Part shown: piece by piece, positions 56,213 through 61,346 of the stretch
How the letters are laid out: each line of letters begins with the position of its first letter
Position numbering within the stretch: the stretch's first letter is position 1
Origin: Ideonella sp.
GTDB lineage: Bacteria; Pseudomonadota; Gammaproteobacteria; Burkholderiales; Burkholderiaceae_C
DNA: 61,346 nucleotides
Assembly: GCF_016702655.1 (NCBI RefSeq)
Contig: NZ_JADJDO010000015.1
Location: 1-61,346 of the forward strand
Reading direction: 5' to 3'
Made by a program: the position numbers and the translations under genes
The notes under the pieces: model-generated
The model's input: the letters and a program-made list of their open reading frames with translations, nothing else
Told to the model about the DNA's origin: nothing
Database searches by the model: none

Positions 56213-58084
56213 ATGCCCATCAAGCTGATGGCCGCGTCGCGCAAGCGGCCCGGCCTGACTCGCGCCGACTACCAGCGCTATCTCGAGTTCGTGCATGGCA
56301 CGATCGCGCGCCGCGAGCGCATGAAGATTCGCTCGTACATCCAGAACCACGTGATCGACGGCGCCTTCGGCACCTTGGCCGATGCCACGCATCAGCAGGT
56401 CGCCGATCGTGATGCAGTGGTCGAGCTGTGCTTCGACAACTTCACCGACATGCTCGCGACCCTCGAGCCGGCGACCCCTTCCGCGGCGTCGCAGGACGGC
56501 AAGTTCTTCGCCGACGAGTGCACGAACGTCATCGTCATGGCGGAAGAAGAGGAACTGCCGGTTCCGCGGCCGCTTGGCGCGTTCAACCCGGGCCTGGGAA
56601 TCGTCGAGGGGGTCGGTGCGCTGAAGGTGCTGCACTTCGTGATGCGCGACGAGGAGGTCTATCCGGAAGACTTCGTCGCCGCCTGGCGCGCCGCGCACGA
56701 GCTCGCCCTCGAGAAGGCGCCGTTCGCGCGCGACCAGCTGCGCCGCTGTGTCCTGAACCGCCGTTCGCGCGCGAACGACAACGACGGTGCGGCGCGCAAG
56801 CACTTCAAGATGGTCGATCCGCCGGTGTACGACATCGTCGTCTCGCACTGGTACGACACGCTGGAGCAGGCCGGAGCCTTCAGGCAGTACCTCGACGCGT
56901 TGCAGTCGATCTCGCCGCGCTTCGCCGACTGGTCCAGGTCGTTCTTTCTCTACACGCGCCAGGTCGTGATCATCCGCGATACGCCCAGGCTGTTCGACGC
57001 TACCGGTACTTATGCGACCGCGCTTTGCCTCCCTGGCGTCGTTGCAGATCCTCGCGATACCTCTGGGTATCGCTGCGGTTTGCGCCTAGCCAGGAAGCCA
57101 AACTCGCCGCCGCATAAGCACCTCCAAGCATCGAACACTGCACTAGCCTTCCACGCATCCTGCGCCATCCACCAAGGAGCAACAACCATGCAACCCGCAA
57201 CCGTCGAACGTGAAAGCCAGCTCTCCTACGGCGCCTGGCGCAGGAGCACGCGCGCCAAGTCCAGGCAACCCGCCCTGACCGAGGCCCAGCGCAGCCGGCC
57301 CTTCGCGAAGTACCTGGACGACCCGATCGAGGCGCCCGACCCCGCGCACTTCGCGCTGATGGACGAGCCCTGCGATCCGGCCAAGGCCATAGGCCCGGAG
57401 CGCATCAACGACCTGCTCGACCCGGGCTATCTCGAGGTCGAGATCGGCTGGTGCAACCTGCCCGACGGCACCGGCTTCATCGCCAACCGCATGCTCTACC
57501 CCGACATCACGGCCGAGATGATCGACTGGTGGTTTGCCTGGCACACGCTGGAAGACCTGCGCTACCGCATCTGGTATCCGCCGCAGCACGCCGGCATCAT
57601 GATCAGCCCTGCGTCGAGGGCGCGCATCCTCGATCCCAATATACCGATCGCGCAGAAGAACTGGGGCGTCGTCCACCACGTGACCGAGAACTGCGACAAC
57701 GGGATGGACAACATCGACATCCGCTTCATGTCGCCGCAGGACTTCGGCTTCGACATGAGCCGCTGGAAGAAGCCCCATGTCGCCGCCTTCGCCGGTGGCG
57801 AGGGCTGGGCGGTGTCGGTGGACAAGACCGACGAGTCGATCACGGCGCCGGCGCTGATGTGCCACATCTTCCGCGAGGTGCCGGGGGGTCTCGAGCATCG
57901 CACGCGCTTCTGGATGGGCTGTCGCATGTCGCAGGGCCGGCCCGAGAGCACGTTGCCGCCCGGCGTGCGTGTTCCGCGCGAGGCCGTGCAGGGCCTGGCC
58001 AGGCACAACGTCAAGGAGTTCACGCGCTTCAAGACCTTCCTGCCGCGCGTGCATGCCGAGTTCGGCGACCGGTTCGAAGTCTAG
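56213..58084 (+). CDS. EthD-like domain in one frame with a PhlG-like hydrolase
   Basis: One uninterrupted frame of 623 residues. Residues 1-263 resemble the EthD-like protein at 49256 in size and general layout (MPIKLMAASRKRPGLTRADYQ, then LKVLHFVMRDEEVYPEDF). Residues 326 onward are a PhlG-like hydrolase. The link, residues about 264-325 (DNA 57003-57187), looks like translated intergenic DNA: lower GC, no conserved feature, and an internal ribosome binding site before an ATG at 57188. Either the two proteins are fused, or a stop codon after the EthD part has been lost or hidden by an indel. The start ATG at 56213 has CAGGAG. Confidence 0.65.
   Translation: MPIKLMAASRKRPGLTRADYQRYLEFVHGTIARRERMKIRSYIQNHVIDGAFGTLADATHQQVADRDAVVELCFDNFTDMLATLEPATPSAASQDGKFFADECTNVIVMAEEEELPVPRPLGAFNPGLGIVEGVGALKVLHFVMRDEEVYPEDFVAAWRAAHELALEKAPFARDQLRRCVLNRRSRANDNDGAARKHFKMVDPPVYDIVVSHWYDTLEQAGAFRQYLDALQSISPRFADWSRSFFLYTRQVVIIRDTPRLFDATGTYATALCLPGVVADPRDTSGYRCGLRLARKPNSPPHKHLQASNTALAFHASCAIHQGATTMQPATVERESQLSYGAWRRSTRAKSRQPALTEAQRSRPFAKYLDDPIEAPDPAHFALMDEPCDPAKAIGPERINDLLDPGYLEVEIGWCNLPDGTGFIANRMLYPDITAEMIDWWFAWHTLEDLRYRIWYPPQHAGIMISPASRARILDPNIPIAQKNWGVVHHVTENCDNGMDNIDIRFMSPQDFGFDMSRWKKPHVAAFAGGEGWAVSVDKTDESITAPALMCHIFREVPGGLEHRTRFWMGCRMSQGRPESTLPPGVRVPREAVQGLARHNVKEFTRFKTFLPRVHAEFGDRFEV
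57054..57073. promoter_or_regulatory. Perfect hairpin GCGATACC/GGTATCGC in the EthD-PhlG link
   Basis: Two perfect 8-bp arms separated by TCTG. Half-sites resemble those of the 19-bp operator but point the other way. It sits 115 bp before the internal PhlG-like start, so it could be a regulator site or an RNA hairpin between two separate genes. Confidence 0.4.
57188..58084 (+). CDS. PhlG-like (2,4-diacetylphloroglucinol hydrolase family) enzyme
   Basis: 298 residues from an internal ATG with AAGGAG eight bases before it, the usual PhlG length (about 294). Likely zinc ligands by spacing are His134 (YPPQHAG), Glu167 (HHVTENC), and His273/Glu277 (RHNVKEF, HxxxE), close to the positions known in Pseudomonas PhlG. 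PhlG removes an acetyl group from the phloroglucinol ring. A C-acyl-aromatic or beta-diketone substrate is therefore likely. Distantly related to the short form at 48618. It can also be read as the C-terminal half of the frame starting at 56213. Confidence 0.82.
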   Translation: MQPATVERESQLSYGAWRRSTRAKSRQPALTEAQRSRPFAKYLDDPIEAPDPAHFALMDEPCDPAKAIGPERINDLLDPGYLEVEIGWCNLPDGTGFIANRMLYPDITAEMIDWWFAWHTLEDLRYRIWYPPQHAGIMISPASRARILDPNIPIAQKNWGVVHHVTENCDNGMDNIDIRFMSPQDFGFDMSRWKKPHVAAFAGGEGWAVSVDKTDESITAPALMCHIFREVPGGLEHRTRFWMGCRMSQGRPESTLPPGVRVPREAVQGLARHNVKEFTRFKTFLPRVHAEFGDRFEV

Positions 58085-58085
58085 C

Positions 58086-58703
58086 GTGCAGCCCGCGGGG
58101 ATCGACGCGCGTCTGCGGGCCCTGGAGAGCCATCGCGACATCTGCAATCTCCAGGGACGCTACAACCACTACCTGCAGACGGGGCAGTTGAAGGACAGGC
58201 TGCCCGACCTGTTCGCCTTCGATCACCCGGACCTGCGCGCCGAGATGGCCGACAGCGGCGTCTGGGAGGGCGCCGAGGGCGTGCGCACGCTGTTCCGGCA
58301 CATGGCGACCAAGTACAGCATGCCGGGCGCGCTGATGGTCCACATGCTGCTGACGCCGGTGGTCGAGGTCGACGCCGACGACCAGGGCGCGCGGGGCATG
58401 TGGAACTCGCTGGGCACCAACACCTACCTCGACGCGGACGGGGTCCTGCGCGCGATGTGGCAGGTCGGCAAGTACGACCTGCGTTTCGTCCGCGTCGGCA
58501 AGCGCTGGAAGTACCTCGACTTCCGCTGGCACGTGATCTTCAGGACGCCGTTTCACGAAGGCTGGGTCCGGCAGCCGATCGTCGACGGTCTGCACGAAGC
58601 CGGTTTTCCGCCAGTGACCGACAGGCACCGGCCCTACAGCCCCGACCAGCCGCTGAATGTCTTTCCGCCCGCACCGCCCGAGCCGGTGCAGGACGGCCGC
58701 TGA
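58086..58703 (+). CDS. SnoaL-like/NTF2-fold protein
   Basis: 205 residues from GTG, two bases after the PhlG-like stop. LESHRDICNLQGRYNHYLQTG at the start and FDHPDLRAEMADSGVWEGAEGVRTLF next are typical of SnoaL-like NTF2-fold domains (polyketide cyclases, dehydratases and ring hydroxylating subunits). WQVGKYDLRFVRVGKRWKYL closes the barrel. In pathways of this sort such proteins act as dehydratases, isomerases or hydrolases. The place next to a PhlG-like gene suggests action on the same acyl-aromatic or polyketide-like compound. Confidence 0.72.
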   Translation: MQPAGIDARLRALESHRDICNLQGRYNHYLQTGQLKDRLPDLFAFDHPDLRAEMADSGVWEGAEGVRTLFRHMATKYSMPGALMVHMLLTPVVEVDADDQGARGMWNSLGTNTYLDADGVLRAMWQVGKYDLRFVRVGKRWKYLDFRWHVIFRTPFHEGWVRQPIVDGLHEAGFPPVTDRHRPYSPDQPLNVFPPAPPEPVQDGR

Positions 58704-58758
58704 ACCCGCACCGGCAGCGCCGCTTGCGGAGCAATGCTGCAAGCGCTCGCCTCAGGGC

Positions 58759-58815
58759 CGCCGCGCCGGGCCGCCCCAGGCAAGGCCCTGCCCTCGCCGA
58801 GGATCGGCCCTCCCC
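58759..58815. repeat. Diverged copy of the dispersed palindromic repeat
   Basis: GCCGCGCCGGGCCGCCCCAGG opens the stretch between the SnoaL-like gene and the convergent priA stop. The right half is diverged. It may help end transcription of both units. Confidence 0.5.
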
Positions 58816-58835
58816 AGCGCGCGCGGCGTCGTCAC

Positions 58836-60920
58836 TCAGATCGCCAGCGGGTCGACATCCACCGCCCAGCGCAGGATGCGCAGGTCGGCAGCGCGCCGCG
58901 CGCTGCGCAGCGCATGCAGTTGCGGCAGCCAGGCCGCGAGCATGCGCTGCAGCGCGGCGCGCGACGGCGATTCGATCAGCATCTGCATGCGCCAGGCATC
59001 GGCAACGCGGGCGATGCTCGCGGGCACCGGCGGGTAGACGCTCACCGCGTCGCTGCCGGCCAGATCGGCCGCGAGTTCGGCCGCGGCTTGCAGGAAACCG
59101 CGCGCCGACTCGGCACTGCGCGCCTCGGCACGCAACAGCGCCAGGTGGGCGAAGGGCGGCAGGCCGGCCATGCGGCGCTCGGCAAGCTGGCTCGCCGCGA
59201 AGGCGGCGAAGTCGTGCCGCAGCAGCGCCGCGTAGAGCGGATGCTGCGGGTGCCAGGTCTGGATCCACATCTCGCTGCGTGCGGCGTGCTGGGCGTCGCG
59301 GCCGGCCCGCCCTGCCGCCTGCATGAGGAGCGCGAACAGGCGCTCGGGCGCGCGAAAGTCGCTCGAGAAGAGCGCGCTGTCGGGGTTGACCGCGGCGACG
59401 AGCGTGATGCGGCGAAAGTCGTGCCCCTTGGCGATCATCTGGGTGCCGACGAGGATGTCGACTTCGCCCGCGTGCACTGCGCCCAGGCGCGCCTGCAGCG
59501 CGCCCTTGGCGCGCGTGCTGTCCGCGTCGATGCGCGCCACGCGCGCCCCGGGCAGCAGCAGCGCGATCTGCTCCTCAAGGCGCTCGGTGCCGCGGCCGAT
59601 GCCGGCGATGTCGAGGTTGCCGCAATCGGGGCAGGCGCGCGGCACCGGCTGCGCGAGGCCGCAGTGGTGGCAGCGCAGCGTGCGGTCGAGCTTGTGGAAC
59701 ACGCGCCACGCGCTGCAATGCGGGCAGGCGCTCTTCCAGCCGCAGGCGGCGCAATGCAGCACCGGCGCGTAGCCGCGCCGGTTGAGAAAGACGAGGCTCT
59801 GCTCGCCGCGCGCAAGCCGCTGCTGCAGCGCCTCGACCAGCGGCGGCGAGCGCCTGCGGCGCGCTGCCTGCGGCGTTCGCCTTGTGGCGGTTCATGTCGA
59901 TCAGCCGCACGGCGGGCAGCTCGCCGCCGCCAATGCGCTCCGGCATCGCGAGCCGCCGATAGCGGCCCTGTTCGGCACGCTGCCAGCTCTCGAGCGACGG
60001 CGTGGCCGAACCGAGAATCACGAGCGCACCCTCTAGACGGCCGCGGTAGACCGCGAGGTCGCGCGCCGAGTAGCGTGCGCCTTCCTGCTGCTTGTACGAC
60101 GGGTCGTGCTCCTCGTCGACGACGATCAGTCCAAGCCGCGGCAGCGAGGCAAACACAGCCAGTCGCGTGCCGAGCACGAGGTCAGCGAGGCCGAGGTGCG
60201 CGGCGAGCCCGTTGCGCAGCCGCTGCGCCGGCGTGAGCGCGCTGTGCAGCGAGACGATGCGCCGCGGCGCGGGCCCGGCGCCGAAGCGCTGCGCGAAGCG
60301 GGCCTCGAGTTGCGGCGTCAGGTTGATCTCGGGCACCAGCACCAGCGCCTGGCGGCCCGCTGCCAGCGCCTCTTCGGCAGCCCGCAGGTAGACCTCGGTC
60401 TTGCCGCTGCCCGTCGCCCCGTGCAGCAGCACGGCGGGCCGTGCGTCAGATTGCGCGAGCGCGGCAAGTTCGGCCAGTACGGCGGCCTGTTCGCCACTCG
60501 GCGGCGGGGTTTCGGCCGGCGCACTGCCGGGCGCGACGGTGATGAAGGCCTTGTGCAGGCGATCGATGCGGCGCTGCAAGGGGTGTCGTCGAGCCGGCGC
60601 AACTCGGGCGGCAGCACCGCCAGCGCGACCTCGCCCACGCTGCGCTGGTAGTAGGACGCGGCGAAACCGACCAGTTCGCACCAGGCGGCCGAGAGCGGCG
60701 GCAGGCACGCGAGGACTTCGCCGATGGCGCGCGGTTCGGCGTCGAAAGCGGCGCCAGCGCCGCCCGGCCAGACGATGCCGGGCACGTCACGCTTGCCCAG
60801 CGGCACACGCACCAGCGTTCCGGGCGCGAGCGGGCACTCACTGGCGAAGTCCAGCGCAGCGGCGAGGCCGCTGTGCTGCGGGGCCTCGACCGCCACCCTG
60901 ACGCGCACCGGCTCAGCCAT
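58836..60920 (-). CDS. priA: Primosomal replication helicase PriA, two frameshifts
   Basis: The restart helicase that reloads DnaB at stalled forks. The N-terminal part (MAEPVRVRVAVEAPQHSGL) ends in ELRRLDDTP. The helicase core has Walker A GATGSGKTEVYL, VVDEEHDPSYKQQ, LGSATPSLESW and LIDMNRHK. The C-terminal part has the zinc cysteines (CAACGWKSACPHC, CHHCG, CPDCGN) and GTQMIAKGHDF. The frame breaks at 60580-60583, where GGGG stands for an expected five Gs, and again near 59845. With both repaired the protein has a normal length of about 695 residues. As priA is rarely dispensable, these are very likely sequence errors. Confidence 0.88.
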
Positions 60921-61346
60921 ACAGGCTGGACAGAGTTACGCGCCAAAGCTCCGCACTTGTTCAAAGAACGCCCCTAAGTCAATGATTCCAAAGCGTTTTC
61001 AAACCTGTCCACGCGCACTGTGGATAACTTTGTGGGAAACCTGCGGTCTGGAACGACAAAGCCTTGATTCATGGGCCCTGGCGCTGGGTTGCGCAGTTTC
61101 GCAGCAACCGGAGCCACTTCAATGAAATCAATCACTTAGACGAATCTGGTCGGAATCGACTGCTGCGACGCCGCAATGCGAACGCGGCGCAGCCACCGCT
61201 TCCCACATGGGGATAAGTCACGTGTCGGTGGCCCGAATTGGCAGATTTCGATTGTCAATTGCGCTGCCCGGGCAATCGGGAAAACACCGGTTGTCGCTGC
61301 GACGATTCAGGTGCTTTGTCGCTGGCGCCGGGACTGCGAATGGACC
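60921..61346. other. Region upstream of priA with DnaA-box-like sites
   Basis: No protein gene is recognised in these 426 bp. The stretch is lower in GC and contains an exact DnaA box, TGTGGATAA (61019-61027), a one-mismatch copy TGGGGATAA (61208-61216), and a two-mismatch copy TGTGGGAAA (61031-61039). It may be part of an origin-proximal or DnaA-controlled promoter region of a gene beyond the window. No classical AT-rich unwinding element is obvious. Confidence 0.35.

Overview
The window is about 61 kb of very GC-rich DNA with gene content typical of a betaproteobacterium of the order Burkholderiales. The housekeeping genes rep, phoD, mtnN, rsmE, a rubrerythrin/rubredoxin set and priA fit that order. 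So does a dispersed palindromic repeat with the core GGGCCGCCCCAAGC, a type common in Comamonadaceae-like genomes. Genus cannot be fixed from the sequence alone.

Layout. Positions 1-9.3 kb hold three genes whose reading frames are repeatedly broken: a YhhN-type lysoplasmalogenase, a multi-PAS GGDEF/EAL signalling protein, and an M6-type metalloprotease with P-domains. From 9.3 to 18.7 kb lie housekeeping genes: rep, phoD, an AEC-family permease, mtnN, a TPR-like protein, rsmE, and an operon of rubrerythrin, rubredoxin and an FAD reductase. The frames of rep, phoD and priA are also broken by one- or two-base indels, while 13-57 kb is clean. The damage is therefore concentrated near the window ends and looks more like consensus error than biology.

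The core, 18.8-58.7 kb, looks like one large catabolic locus. A LysR gene diverges from a long + strand run: flavoprotein, DUF1302 outer-membrane protein, DUF1329 protein, Ycf48/BNR protein, MMPL/RND transporter, metallo-beta-lactamase-fold hydrolase, alpha/beta C-C hydrolase, two-domain VOC protein, Rieske ferredoxin, FAD monooxygenase, MFS permease, cyclase-type hydrolase, cupin, fumarylacetoacetate-hydrolase-type enzyme, NAD epimerase, corrinoid protein and UroD-like methyltransferase. Converging on it is a minus-strand operon with a complete cofactor F420 pathway (cofE, cofD, cofC, fbiC), led by a luciferase-like flavin/F420 oxidoreductase and ended by an FrhB-like F420 dehydrogenase subunit. 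Next come a second LysR, a short PhlG-like hydrolase with an EthD-like partner, a minus operon (cyclase, cupin, SDR, 3-hydroxyacyl-CoA dehydrogenase, BKACE enzyme), an IclR regulator, a third LysR, a second EthD/PhlG pair, and a SnoaL-like protein.

Inferred biology. The locus is rich in enzymes that cut C-C bonds next to carbonyls (two PhlG-like hydrolases, an FAH enzyme, an alpha/beta C-C hydrolase, BKACE, cyclases). It combines them with an F420-dependent-type reductase, its own F420 supply, monooxygenases and a corrinoid methyltransfer pair. My best hypothesis is degradation of a hydrophobic, methylated, polyketide-like or acylphloroglucinol-like compound. It would enter through the DUF1302/DUF1329/MMPL envelope module, be demethylated and oxidised or reduced, and then be cut by retro-Claisen-type hydrolysis to CoA-linked products. 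The substrate is not shown by the sequence. A 19-bp element, CGTACCG-N4-TCGATACG, upstream of both the 48.6 kb gene and the minus operon beside IclR ties two of the transcription units together.
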